A DNA stretch of 64,000 nt from Zanthoxylum bungeanum (lineage: Eukaryota > Streptophyta > Magnoliopsida > Sapindales > Rutaceae): NCBI GenBank assembly GCA_019454045.1, contig SKCR01006524.1, positions 124,001 through 188,000 on the forward strand. Direction: 5' to 3'. Both the position numbers and the translations under genes were made by a program. The notes beneath the pieces are model-generated. The model was not told the origin of the DNA, did not search any database, and saw only the letters and a list, made by a program, of their open reading frames with translations. Position 1 is the stretch's first letter. Each line of letters begins with the position of its first letter. Shown piece by piece: positions 1-12,509 of this stretch.

Positions 1-2854
1 TGTCAATCAATATATTTTTAATTTTGTAAGTATGAACAATGATATAGATAAATGACACAGTTTCAACTACATAAATATCTGTATTATTTATCGGTGTCCA
101 TAATATTTTCCTTCCATTATCAAATAATTTAGCCCAAATTAGCTTTCAATTCATTATTCACGTTACCAAAAGGCAACCAAAAAAAAAAAAAAAACTTTCA
201 TTGAAATTAAGCATTCATATTTCTTCTTTTCACAATTGGGTTGCCTTTTTTGAGGCTTTTCTTTTTTTAATGTTACGACTTAGTTATCTGGAAAATGCAA
301 AAAAGAAAAAAGGATTATAGTGCTTATGATTGATCACCAACAATATATTAAAAAGCTTTAATCAAATCTTTTTCAAGATGCTTTCTGCTTTTCCTAATGC
401 AAGAGAGGGCCACCAATAATTTTGCTATAACAATCTTTACATCTTGGTAGTATTTTTAAAATATATATATAATGTCATTTCAACACGTGAGATTTAGACA
501 TTTTAAAAATAATTATTATTATGGTTTTTTTTTTTAGTATTTCGACGGTAGAGAAAAACTAAAATTTTTACTTTTTACAAAATTCAATTTTTGAAAGTAA
601 ACATGATTAGTAATAGTAATTTTTTATTATTAACTAAATACTTAAAAACTGTATTTGAGTCAAAACACAATTTTATCACATAACCATAAGTCAAACCACA
701 ATATCAAACAAACCCGGAATTTATTCAAATTATTTCGTTTTGATATCCAAAAAAAAAACTATATATTGAGTTATATGCATCTTGCCACTAACACATATTA
801 GACAAATTGATGCAATTATACAATTAAGCTGAAACTTTTAATCTTGTCAATTGAAACAAAAGTTTTATAAAATATTTATTGTCTGCATGCCAAGCATGCA
901 TATTAGAGCTTAATTAACCAAACTAATTTAACTAAGCTAATGAATTAAGTAGTTGGTAAGGTGTAATTATCATAATTAATTGGGTTTCTTTTCCTTTTTA
1001 AGTTGTTAATTTTGTGTTATTGTCATAATGATACTTCACCTAAAATGATTTGTTGAAAATGACCCATTTTTGCTACATGCCACCATGATAATCTTATTTA
1101 TCCCTTTGCTTAATTTATTACTATAATTTGTTGAGCATTCATATGAATTGAAAACACTAATCATTGCAAAGACCTATATTCTTTTTGTTTTATTTTCTCA
1201 AGATTGGTTAATGATTATTTGATGCATGTTGGGCTTAACCAAATATATTTTTCCTACAATTACATTTATGTGAAGACTATGCTCATCTATATCATTTCAA
1301 CCCTCAATAATGAATATACATCCCGCATATGTTATTCATTTCACGATATCAATTCATAAGGATTGGACTTAACTAATTAAAAAACTAATATAATAGTTAC
1401 CGTCTCACAACCCACATATAAATATTTTTCCACCATTACATCTACCCGATGTAGGATATGGGATGACCGAGATTATCTATATCATTACCATTTTCTTAAA
1501 ATAATTTATAATAAAAATGATATATAAATAAATAAATAAATAAATAAGAGATCACGAAAAAGCTAACAAACCATCTTTAAAAATTCGATTGTAATCTTAA
1601 AATAGATTGTGATTTGAGATTTGGTGGGTTCTTCTCATTATTGTACTAATGAAGTAAATATGTATTCCAAAAACAAAAAGCGGGCGAAAATAATAAAAGT
1701 AAAAGCAGGGCCCGACCTTGCCCCGCCTGTCGATGCTCCATTTTTTGTACAACTCTAAATAACTTAATGATTAAGGGTTCTAACTTCTAACCTTTTTTTT
1801 TTTTAATGTATGTACTTTTGAAATTAAGTAGCACAATAGTTGGAAATATAACCTAATTCTAATGTGATATTTCTTGTTATATGTTGGGGTAATATTACAT
1901 TTTATATTTTTATATATATATAAACTGATGTGACACAAATAATTGCTTAAATTAAAATATATGATGATAATATAAATGAAATCATGTGAGTCGAGGTATA
2001 GTAAATGATCATTTGGCTGTTATTAGTTTCATCATATGGCTAAACATGGACAGTCGAGTTTTGGGGCTCAATGTGACTTCCTAAAATAAGACATATCGAT
2101 AAAATATAAAATATATAATAGTTATTTTATACACTTAAAAATTAAAATTTATATAAACTTGAATCATAATTTAAGGGCTGTCGGACTGTCGGAAGGCCAT
2201 CTCTGTGGCTAAGAGTGACTGTGCTTAGCTTCACTTGTCTTTGTTGACAGCTCCTTGTTCTTGTCCTTGGGAGGCTTTGAACATTCTTAAACATGTCTAT
2301 AACACCAAGCTTAGTCATGTTACATGTTGAGTCAGGTGCCAGATCAATGCTCGTTCATCAGAGCGAGTCACATGGACATTTACCGGGCGGCATTTCATCG
2401 AACACTTTGTGTATTTCATCGAACAGTCGATTCAGACATTCAGAACTTGTTTCATCAAGCACATTCTTAATGTCCGCAATATATTGATACTTGTGAATTT
2501 GTTACTCCTCCAGTGCTCTGAGGCCTCTCATAATTCCTCTGCTCAATAATAAAGGATGGCCCGAAGCATACTGTGGGCTATGGGGAGGATTCAATAAGTA
2601 GGCAGTCTTACCCTTATTTTTTTTTTGCAAAGTGACTGTTTCCGCGATTCCTGTAACCTCCAGTCATAATAGAATAATCTTATCATCAATGCTCATCCTC
2701 TGCTAGATAATATAGATACACAGTGACCAAAATAAGTTAAATAACCAATCATACACAATGACTATCTAATGGAAATTAAAACAGCATGATAACTTTCGTT
2801 ATTAGCTTAGTCTTACACATCACTCATTTCTGGCAATTCACCTTTGTTGCATTT
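1..2854. other. AT-rich intergenic region, no gene recognised
   Basis: No open frame here resembles a known protein. The sequence is strongly AT-rich, with short simple repeats such as an (AAAT)n run near 1518-1548 and several A or T homopolymers. A less AT-rich patch at about 2170-2660 could be a decayed exon or old transposon, but no domain is visible on either strand. Confidence 0.6.
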
Positions 2855-3056
2855 TGTTAGGTGTTAGTTGTGTGTTGTGATGATGTTAGTTGTGTTGTGT
2901 TATTAGTAGTTATTAGTTGATAGTTGTATAGATGTATTTAATATAGTAGTTATGCATTTATTGTGGTAGTTGTGTTTAAAGGTTATAAAAAGGCCTCTCA
3001 TTGTAATTCAAAACTTAAGTAAATGTAAATATACATTTTCTTCTCTAATTCTCACA
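2855..3056 (+). repeat. 5' LTR of the Copia element
   Basis: 202 bp, TG...CA ended. A TATA-like stretch (TTATAAAAAGG) lies at about 2981-2991, near the expected U3/R boundary. The matching bases in the 3' copy have lost this TATA form. Confidence 0.93.
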
Positions 3057-3068
3057 TGGTATCAGAGC
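3057..3068 (+). other. Primer binding site, tRNA-iMet type
   Basis: TGGTATCAGAGC abuts the 5' LTR with no spacer. It is the usual plant Copia primer site, complementary to the 3' end of initiator methionine tRNA. Confidence 0.93.
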
Positions 3069-3108
3069 TTAGGTTCTTTCCAGAGGTGTAGAAATTCGGT
3101 TTTCGGGA

Positions 3109-4077
3109 ATGGAAAAGTCAGATGCTATGCAACCCATTCCTACCATTCTCATAGGTTCAAACTATCGTCTATGGGTTCAGGGAATGCGTAGTTTTCTCAA
3201 GGGTCGGAAACTATGGCGTTATGTTACTGGAGATGTCAAGCCCCCCACTCGGCTTACTGATGAAACTGAAGGACAGCTCGCTGATCGTCTCGAGGATTGG
3301 GATAGTAAGAATCACCAAATTCTGACATGGTTCCGGAATACTTCGGTTCCAGCTATTCATCATCAATTTGGGCGCTACGAAACTGCCAAAGAAGTTTGGG
3401 ATCTGCTTGCATTAAGGTACACCTCTTCTGATCTCTCTAGTCAGTATCAATTATGGGAAAAGTTGTATAATTTGAAACAAGAGAAAGGTCAGTCTATTAC
3501 TGATTTTCTTGCACAAATGGAGAATATTTGGGACCAACTTGCTTTGTCAGAACCATCAATGAGTTGCACCGTTGATGCAACTAATTATACGGCACACCGT
3601 GACCGTATGCGACTATTCAATTCTTATTCTTATTGCCCTTACTGATGATTTTGAATCTTGTCGAGCTTCATTGTTACATCAATCTCCTCTACCTACAATA
3701 GAAGCTGCTGTCTCTCGATTATTGTCTGATGAAACTCGTCTCGGCTTACTTAAGCCATCTCACGATGATGTGTGCTTGCCGCCGCGGATAAACATTTCTC
3801 AAAAGGTGAAGGTAAATTTTGTCGTACCTGCAACAAATCTGGTCATATTCTGATTGAATGTAGTCTTACTGAATGTCACAAATGCAAGAAAAGAGGCCAT
3901 ATTGCCGCTCACTGTCCCACTAAGGTGAGTTGTCGCTACTGCAAGCTGTCTGGCCATTCCATTGAGCAGTGCCCCACTCGTCCCCCAAGATCTAATCAAC
4001 CCTCCAAGATAGCAATTCCAATTGCTGCTGCTACCTCTCTGAGGTTACTGTCTCTCCAACATCCACTGGTAACTTAG
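3109..4077 (+). pseudogene. Copia gag (nucleocapsid) relic with three CCHC zinc knuckles
   Basis: The first open stretch (3109-3645, 178 codons) carries the Copia gag N-terminal part, including a motif reading TARYTSSDL-like near residues 100-110 and a run of the UBN2 type. A frameshift follows. In a different frame (3772-4077) there are three consecutive CX2CX4HX4C knuckles: one starting FCRTCNKSGH, then CHKCKKRGH, then CRYCKLSGH. Knuckles of this type bind retrotransposon RNA during packaging. The frame changes mean no intact Gag can be made from this copy. Confidence 0.88.
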
Positions 4078-4147
4078 AAGCACTCTTTAGACAAATACTC
4101 TCCACCCATCCCAGTACTTCTACTGCCTTATCTGTCAATTCAGGTAA

Positions 4148-7100
4148 TTCTCCTTGGTATTTTGACTCTGGTTGTTGCAATCATATGACTTCTCAATCCT
4201 TGTTATTTTCTTCCACCTCTCCTACCACAAATATTTCTCTCCAATCTTCACTGCAGATGGCTCACAAATGCTTGTAAGTCAGTCTGGCCACATATCAACA
4301 TCTACACTCACATTACCAAACACATTTCTTATTCCCAAACTTACATTCAACCTTATTTCTGTTGGTCAACTATGTGAACTTGGATTAGAATTGATATTCT
4401 CCACTAATGGTTGTCGTGTGCAGGATCCGCAGACGGGACAGATTCTTGGGACAGGCCGTGAATTGGACGTCTGTTTGAACTCACCTCTCAGCATCTCTCC
4501 TTCAAATCGTTTTTCCCAATTATGCGATGTATCTACTCCATCTTCTCTTCACTTGTGGCATATGCGTCTTGGTCATGCCTCGATAAATAACTTCGTCATT
4601 TAGTTTCTAATAGTTCACTAGGTTCTGTTAAAGACCAGCCTTTCCATTGTGTCTCTTGTCAACTTGGAAAACAAACCAGCTTTGTCATTTCAACATAATA
4701 AACATAATCTGTTGCTCCATTTGATTTGGTCCACTCTGATGTATGGGGACCTTCACCTACAGCCACTATGGGAGGATCTAAATATTTTGTCTTGTTTATT
4801 GATGATTATTCTCGATTTACATGGATATTTCTTATGAAACAACGTTCTGAACTACCTCAAATTTATATTGACTTTGCAAACATGATCAAAACACAATTTT
4901 CCAAACTATAAAAATTTTGAGGACCAACAATGCCAAGGAATATCTTGACTCTCTCAAAATTCAACAATTTTTAAAAAGCCCAAGGAACCATTTCACAATG
5001 ATCATGCCCCATATACCTCTCAACAAAAGGACGAGCCGAAAGAAAACATCGTCATATTTTAGATTCACTCGATCCATGCTCATTTCATCATCTTGTCCTG
5101 AACGCTTTTGGGGTGAAGCTGCCCTTACGGCTGTTATGTTATTAATCGTATTCCTTCTTCAGTCACCAAACACAATTTGTCTCCTTATGATGCCTTTATG
5201 GTGTTTCCCCTCCTTATGATCTTCTCAAGGTTTTTGGGAGTGTTTGTTTTGTTCTTCTTCATCTCACAGAGCATCACAAGTTAGAATCCCGTGCCAGACT
5301 TTGTTGTTTCTTAGGATATGGTATTCAACACAAAGGTTATCGTTGTTGGGATCCCGTGTCAAAGAAACTTCGCATCTCTCGTCATGTTATTTTCTGGGAA
5401 CACGTTATGTTCTCTTCTATTTCTAAGTTCACAGTGTCACTTTCAGATCCTCCTCCACTTTTCACTAATCCATCTATTGAGTTGTTTCCATCTGATGCAA
5501 GTACTCATGGTGAACATACAGACGTCCAACCTCCATCCACCCCCACCGCCTGTTCTTGATGATGCCCCTCCTGCAGATACTGCACCAGAGACCATTGGTG
5601 ACTCATCTCCACCTTTCCTACCCGAGTAAGAAATCCTCCCCCTTATCTTCGAGATTATCATTGTTTCTCTGCTCTTGTTTCTTTGCATGAACCTCAGTCC
5701 TATAGGGAGGCTTCTTCTAATCCTCATTGGCAGCAAGCTATGCAAGATGAATTACAGCATTGACAAAGACAGATACTTGGGACTTGGTTGATCTTCCTCC
5801 CGGCAAAAATACAGTGGGATGCAAATGGGTTTACAAAATCAAACACATTCAGATGGATCTATTGAGCGTTATAAAGCACGACTTGTTGCTAAAGGATTCG
5901 CTCAAGAGTATGAGATTGATTATGATGAGACTTTTGCTCATGTTGCTGCCCTTACCTCAGTTCGCAGTCTGCTTGTTATTGCTGCTGCTCGGCAATGGAG
6001 TCTGTTTCAGATGGATGTCAAGAATGCCTTCCTCAATGGTGATCTCACTGAAGAAGTTTATATGACGCCTCCTCCAAGTCTTGATCATCCACTAAATACA
6101 GTATGTCGCCTGCGACGTGCCTTATATGGTTTGAAGCAAGCTCATCGTGCATGGTTTGCCAAATTCAGTACCGTTGTCATACAAATGGATTCACCTTCAG
6201 TCCACATGATTCAGCCTTATTTCTTCGAAAATCCAAAAAGGGTATTGTGATATTACTTCTTATGTTGATGATATGATTATTACTGGAGATGATATTTCAG
6301 GCATAGCAGATCTCAAGCAGGCTCTTAGTCAACAATTTGAAATGAAAAAGATTTTGGTCCTTTGAGTTATTTTTGGCCTTGAGGTTATTTGTTCTGATGA
6401 TGGTTATCATCTCTCGCAAGCCAAGTATGCCTCCGATCTTCTTTCTCGAGCTGGCCTTACAGATAGCAAGACAGTTCCAACTCCAATTGAGTATAATACT
6501 AGTCTTACACCTATAGATGAAGATAGCACTCCCCTTGATGATCCTACTCTCTACAGACATTGGTTGGAAGCCTCATTTATCTTACAGTCACTCGACCAGA
6601 CATTTCTTATGCAGTTCACATTGTCAGCCAATTAATGACCGCTCCCCGTTCCACTCATTATGCTGCAGTACTCGCATTCTTCGTTATGTTAAAGGAACTC
6701 TCTTTACAAGTCTCCATTTTTCTGCTACTTCATCATTGGTTCTTCGAGCCTATTCTGATTCTGACTGGGCAGGAGACCCTACTGATCGTCGATCAACTAC
6801 AGGTTACTGTATTTTTCTTGGTGATTCACTTATTTTTTGGCGTAGCAAGAAACAGACATTGGTTGCCCGCTCGAGTACTGAGGCTGAATATAGAGCTGTT
6901 GCTGCTACTACAGCTGAACTTCTACGGTTACGTTGGCTTCTAGAAGATATGGGAGTCCCTCAACCATCATCTCCCACTCTTTACTGCGACAACAAAAGTG
7001 CTATTGCAATAGCACATAATGATGTTTTTCATGAGCGCACCAAACATATTGAGATCGATTGTCATTTCATTCGCCAACACGTTGCTTCTGGCACTATTTC

Positions 7101-7218
7101 CTTGAAGTATCTCAAATCCACTGATCAGCTAGCTGATGTCTTCACCAAATCCTTTCTTCCGGGACGTTACACTACACTTGTTTCCAAACTCAATTTGGTT
7201 TCATCTAAACCACCTTGA
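4148..7218 (+). pseudogene. Copia pol relic: protease, integrase, reverse transcriptase, RNase H
   Basis: The protease active-site region reads WYFDSGCCNHMT at about 4150-4185. A GAG-pre-integrase motif (LWHMRLGHAS) lies near 4555-4590. The integrase core begins near 4726 (SDVWGPSP, then FIDDYSRFTW). Reverse transcriptase follows at about 5760-6300, with ARLVAKGFAQEY, QMDVKNAFLNGDL and a YVDDMI catalytic box near 6265. RNase H occupies about 6517-7218 (SDSDWAGDPTDRRSTTG, then STEAEYRA) and is the best preserved frame, ending at a stop 14 bp before the 3' LTR. At least five frame changes and some deletions separate the blocks. Confidence 0.92.
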
Positions 7219-7220
7219 GT

Positions 7221-7231
7221 TTGAGGGGGGA
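7221..7231 (+). other. Polypurine tract
   Basis: TTGAGGGGGGA immediately precedes the 3' LTR. It is the expected plus-strand priming site. Confidence 0.85.
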
Positions 7232-7432
7232 TGTTAGGTGTTAGTTGTGTGTTGTGATGATGTTAGTTGTGTTGTGTTATTAGTAGTTATTAGTTGTTAG
7301 TTGTATAGATGTATTTAATATATTAGTTATGCATTTATTGTGGTAGTTGTGTTTAAAGGCTAAAAAAGGCCTCTCATTGTAATTCAAAATTAAATACATG
7401 TTAATATACATTTTCTTCTCTAATTCTTCACA
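7232..7432 (+). repeat. 3' LTR of the Copia element
   Basis: 201 bp, about 95% identical to 2855-3056. Differences cluster around the TATA-like site and a stretch about 30 bp from the end. Confidence 0.93.
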
Positions 7433-8659
7433 CATTATTTAGAGCAGCCTCCACACTCAATTCCTTTCCCTTGAGCCTTGTTTCTGTTTATACTCCAAAA
7501 TAGATACATGGAAAAAGATGGAAAATGAAATCTAAAAATTACGTAAATCGGCTAGAACTTATTCCCTGCAGGAGCAAGTAAACAAAGAATTACCTAAATC
7601 ACAGCAACACCACCAAAAAATTTGCAATTCTTCTGCTAAGCTTCTCTTTTTCATGGTCCCGCTTTGCTCCCTGCATCATGATGCATTGATTACCAGAGAG
7701 TGGGACGCTCAACGAAGAAAATATAGCAAAGGGAATTTGAACTAAAAACACCTCAATAAGATTCCTGATCTGTGCAATTCTTTCATTTCCTTGGTGAACA
7801 CTACTTTGGCAAGCATGCCCTTTACTCAGTTTTTCCCAGTGATAATCCAACCTCATCCCTCATCCCAGTTAATAGTAACGAAAACTTTTTTAAAAAAAGA
7901 ACAAGAAGCAGACAAGTTTAAACTAGTGTCAGAAGTTATAAATTAACCTCCAGTAAGGATAGTAATATCGTCAAGATAATAGGTTTTGAACTCACCAAGA
8001 CCAGTGTTCCTCTAGAGTCACCACTCCTTTCCTGCCCACTTTACTTTTGTTCAAAGCTGTTTCCCGCACTGACTCCTGCCCTATCAGCTGGTCCACTGTT
8101 TTCAACTTGTATATTAAATCCATTGAATGCAATAAACGTTGGCAAGTTATAACTCAGAAAGCATCCACATTAAATGCTATCATAGTTTGAGCAAAGAATA
8201 TTCTAATTAATTACCTCTTTACCAGAGCATTAGTGGTTTTTGTGGTACCCCTCATAATCTGGATGAGATTTTGCAGCAGCTGCTAGCCTGCTACCACCTG
8301 AATGAACACCAAATAAGCAGTGGAACGCCTAACATAATTATTAAGATCAATCCAAGCCATGTATACTTGCATATATGTTGCCAACCTTAACAGGACAGAA
8401 CAACAAAACTAGTTGTGAAGACCGGGTTTATCAAGACAACCATTGAATCCATGTGAAGATAAGATTTGGAAATCATAATTAACATTTCTGCTTACGCCTG
8501 AAAAAATTGAAAATTGATTAAACACATATTAGTTTGCCGAAAACAGAAAGCAAGACTAAAAACTGGTGATTATTCCGGACCATAACAAAATAAATTTTGT
8601 TGATAACAGCAGGAGAAAGAATTACCTGAGGGTTGTAGTAACAGCAGCCGTTTGAGAAT
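7433..8659. other. Region downstream of the NBS-LRR gene, no domain recognised
   Basis: No protein domain is seen. It lies 3' of the minus-strand NBS-LRR stop. A GT donor-like site directly follows the coding end on the minus strand (TCAG/GTAATTC at about 8622-8631). Many plant NBS-LRR genes have introns in the 3' UTR, so parts of this stretch may be spliced UTR. That is inference only. Confidence 0.4.
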
Positions 8660-11511
8660 TCAAAATATATGTGTCTTAGGAATGTGAGATATCCTAGGCC
8701 ACTCCTCTCCCCTACCCTTCTCATAACGTTCTTGCAGAATAGAACAATTCTCAATCTTCAGTTCCTGCAGTGTTGTTTTTCGAAGTAGGTAATCTGGCAG
8801 TGCCTTTAATATGGGGCAATGACGAACTGTCAATGAAGAAAGGCAGGGCATGATTTCTTCATTTCTAGTAATCCTGTACTCCCACTCTTCCAATTCATTC
8901 ATACTCCAAAAGTGGAGTGATTTCAATTTAGGAAAGCTAATAACATACGAAGATGAAGAAGCAGAAGTTGAGCCATGATTGCTTTCTATTCCCAAAAATT
9001 CATCACACACCCTCTTCACACTATCGAATCCCCATATATTGAGTTCTTCAAGGGATGGCAATTTTCCCAAAGGAGGTAAATGCTCACAATTTTTGCAGCT
9101 GTTGAGACTTAAAGACCTTAGATTGGTTAATGACATCATCCAGTTCCAACTAGGGAAACTGTTGCCTCTGTACCAAACTATCTCCAATCTCTTTAAATTT
9201 GGAGATAGTTGCAAGGCTTCAAGTAGTTCTTCATCTTCCTTGTTCTTCCTCCTCCCTTCCAAGTCCCTACTAGCAAACTTAAGACTCAAATCAAAGAGGT
9301 TTTTCTTTTTCACAAGTTCAGATCTCTTAGCCTCACCTACATTTGACACATTACCCAGCCCCTCTATACAACATTCTCGAAGAAGGTTAAGGGTTTCTAA
9401 ACATTCAACCTTACATCCTCGGCCACCATTAACACCTCCACCACCCACAACCAACTTTTTTAATGTTCGAAGACTAGTTACTCTCGCAATCCCTGTTGGC
9501 ATGCAACTTAATGAATGAGTGTAACCATTGAGTAAATGCCTCAGGTTTATTAACTTTCCAATACCTTGAGGCAATTCTTTAAGATTAGAACACAATGTGA
9601 TATCTAGGATTTGTAAATTATTTACCTCACATAATGTCTCAGGCAGTTGCTCCATATTTTGCTGAGATAAGTTAAGATATCTCAAATGTATCATTTTTCC
9701 AACCTCCCTTGGAATCTCCTTTAAGTAGAAGAAACCTCCATTTATGTCAAATGTCCTTAAACATGCGAATTCAGAAAATAAATTTGCTACCACCTCAGTA
9801 TAAGGTGAAGGTGGTGCAACAATTACATCTTCAATTATGAGGCTACGCAATCTTTTGGCCTTAGAAATGGAGACAGGAAATGAAGCTCTGTTATACAACT
9901 TTAACATCGAATGACGAACATTCTCGCCAAAAGATTTTGTGAATGATTCCTCACTACCATTAATTTCCATCGTAAAACATTCATTTTTACATAGAAATTG
10001 GGCAAGGTCATGTACCATATCATGCATCTTGCAACTTACAATATCATGATTATATTTGTCAAACTCCTGAAAGAAAGACCGAGATGCTAAGATATTAAAA
10101 TATTCTTGACCAACTATCTCCATCTCTTCATCTTGCTCTACACTAAGGTAACCTTGAGCCATCCACAATTTAATCAATCTATCTTTATAAATTTTGTAAT
10201 CTTTTGGAAATACAGCGCAGTATGAGAAACATCGTTTTACCATAGAAGGCAAATCGATATAACTCAACATCATAGCAGGCAAAAGACCTTTCTCCAACTC
10301 TTTTAGCTTCCATAATTTACTATCTAAGATTCTTTGCCATTCTTCTTCAGTTTGTTTAGACTGCAGGAGGCTCCCAATCGCCTTTGCTGCAAGAGGTAAG
10401 CCTTTACACTTGCCTGCAATCTTTCGCCCAATATGCTCTAATTTTTCACAATTCTCATTAGACCGATCAAAAAATGCTAATCGCTTAAGCAATGACCAAC
10501 ATTCTCCTTCTGCCAAATGCTTGATGTGTATATTATCAGTTGATCCCATCATGCAAGCAACTGTCTCATTACGGGTCGTAATCAAAATCTTACTTCCATG
10601 TAGACCATTTTTCAGACATTGGCAGAATGGTTCCCATTTATTGTAATCTTCATTCCACACATCATCTAGGATAAGAAGAAATCTCTTATTCACAATAGAT
10701 TTGTTAATATGTTCCATAAGAGATTGAAATTCAACTAAATTAGAAGCATAGCCTTCTAGAGCTTCAATGATCGCCTTGGCAATCTTAAACTCATCAAAAG
10801 GGTCTCGGACCCACATAGTTTTGTCAAAGTTTCTTTTCACCCGATCATTGTTGTAGGCAAGTTGAGCAAGAGTTGTTTTTCCAATGCCTCCCATACCAAC
10901 AAGTGAGATGATGCGGAAGCCCTTTTGTTCTCCACTACTCAGACACAACAACTTACTTATGAGTGTGTTCTTATCATCATATCTCAGACTCATCAATTAA
11001 GGAGATACTTGGAACTCTCTCGGATTTCTCAACACTTTTAATCACATTCACATTAAAGTTAAACATGTCTTTTGCTTTGGCAAATATCATCAAGATTTTC
11101 ATTGATCTGTTTTATCTTGTAAGCAATGTCACTACGCAAACTGACTTGTTTGAAACCAAAGCAAGGTGAGGTGATGAAGGACAAAGGGCATACCTTCTTC
11201 CGAGGAAAAACATCAGCAGTATCATCACCTCCCTCGATTTGCAATTTGAGCCTTGCAGTGATCCACTCATCCAACACATCTTCCATGTCATAGGAAGCTT
11301 GTTTGAGCTGATCCAGCCAGAGTCTCACAGTTTCCTCATTCACTTGTCTTTGCTCTGCATCAACTAGTACTGCTTGAAGGGCTTGGAGATTCTTGATGAG
11401 CTTTCTCATTTCTTTATCAGTACCCGTTACAAGCCTCACCTCTTCTTGTATTTCTCGAGCCATCAACGTGGTCAGCTGCTGCACGAGACTGGAAACAATT
11501 GCGTCCGCCAT
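8660..11511 (-). pseudogene. CC-NBS-LRR (RGA-type) disease-resistance gene, frameshifted
   Basis: The family comprises intracellular immune receptors. The coiled-coil part starts at the MADAIV methionine (11511) and stays open to a stop at 11059. It has the Rx-type N-terminal features LWLDQLKQASYDMEDVLDEW. The NB-ARC and LRR part is open from 10996 to 8660 (778 codons). Its motifs are P-loop GMGGIGKTT, kinase-2 LLILDDVW, RNBS-B GSKILITTRN, GLPLAAKAIG, RNBS-D CFSYCAVFPKDY and MHDMVHDLAQF, followed by degenerate leucine-rich repeats to the end. The two parts are out of frame. One extra base at about 11082-11084 and a deletion of about 11 bp at about 10983 break the linker, where related genes encode a GRDDDK-like stretch. 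RNBS-A is also about two residues short (MWVRDPFDEF). A truncated NB-LRR starting at 10996 remains possible. Confidence 0.88.
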
Positions 11512-12146
11512 AGTCTGATGATTTTGTCGTAAATGCAGCAAAATGAGGAGAAATTGGGTTATTAGATAGCGCTTGTGACTTTGGAAAAGCTGACCATCCT
11601 TCCAAATCTTCCCAATTTTCCAAAGAAAATTAAAGCACATGGACCCACATAATAACATGATTAATTAACAGAACCAATAAAATAACCTCTCATGCAAATA
11701 TTTGTGGATGGATGTAGAAACAGATATAATTTATGCCTTCATGCCCATTATAAACCGCGCCTCATGAAGAACATTCTTCAACATTTTTTCCTTCAATCTC
11801 CACCAGCAATGGCTGATGATTCAGCAAAGAGTTAGTTGAATTTAGATATATATTCAATAAAAATGATTAATTTATCAATGTACGATATTATAAAATATGA
11901 AGGGAATAGATATATGTCAATTCGTTTATCGCACTACGTTGACGCATCGAGGATCGACCTGCCCGGACAGAGTGCGGTGGGTCGAGAGGGCAGCGCCCCC
12001 GAAAGGAAAACGAAATTCAAAAACAAAATTAATCGAAATAACTGATTTTGTGTGTTCTGGTGCAAAAAATGTATTTTGATTTCCATTGTCGCAACAATGG
12101 ATATTCATTGGCGTGACAATGAGACCTTAAAACATAAAGAGCATTT
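11512..12146. other. Upstream region of the NBS-LRR gene and left flank of a solo LTR
   Basis: No gene is seen. A minus-strand TATA-like sequence (TTTATAATG, about 11746-11754) could belong to the NBS-LRR promoter. A GC-richer patch at about 11940-12005 is unexplained. At 12083-12100 there is an 18-bp near-palindrome, CCATTGTCGCAACAATGG, with a related copy at about 12107-12120. More copies lie beyond the solo LTR, so the LTR landed inside a palindrome-rich repeat. Confidence 0.45.
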
Positions 12147-12467
12147 TGATGAACACTAAAAATGTACATTTATTAAAAAGAAAACTAATCATTTTTACAC
12201 TTATAATTTCATTAATCCCTTTAATTTAGCACATATGTAAAATAATAATTATATTTATATTTTATTTATTTTTATTGTGATTTTTACTTATTGTGTAGGT
12301 AAAATATTGTTTCGGATGCTGAACAAGAAAATAAATATGAAATTTGAATTCCAAGACCCAGAAACCCAAAAGAGCTTGACAACTATATTTAAATCGGACT
12401 TGGAAAATATTCACCATATTTAGATTGACAACAAAATGAGCTTATAATGTATTTACCCACACATGTA

Positions 12468-12509
<42 letters not shown>

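Larger units (their letters stand above)
2855..7432 (+). mobile_element. Degenerate Ty1/Copia LTR retrotransposon
   Basis: A 4.6-kb element with two LTRs of about 200 bp, both starting TGTTAGG and ending CACA. A tRNA-iMet-type primer site directly follows the 5' LTR and a polypurine tract directly precedes the 3' LTR. The flanking 5-mers are CATTT on the left and CATTA on the right, a target duplication with one change. Domains in order are gag with CCHC knuckles, protease, integrase, reverse transcriptase and RNase H. Integrase before RT is the Copia order. The coding region has several frameshifts and stops and the LTRs differ at roughly 5% of positions, so this is an old, inactive copy. 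Confidence 0.95.

Noticed and set aside
2293..2487. Short open frame in the left intergenic region
   Set aside because: 64 codons, no domain, no conserved context.
8979..9518. Plus-strand open frame of 179 codons
   Set aside because: Antisense to the LRR-coding part of the NBS-LRR gene, with no independent domain.
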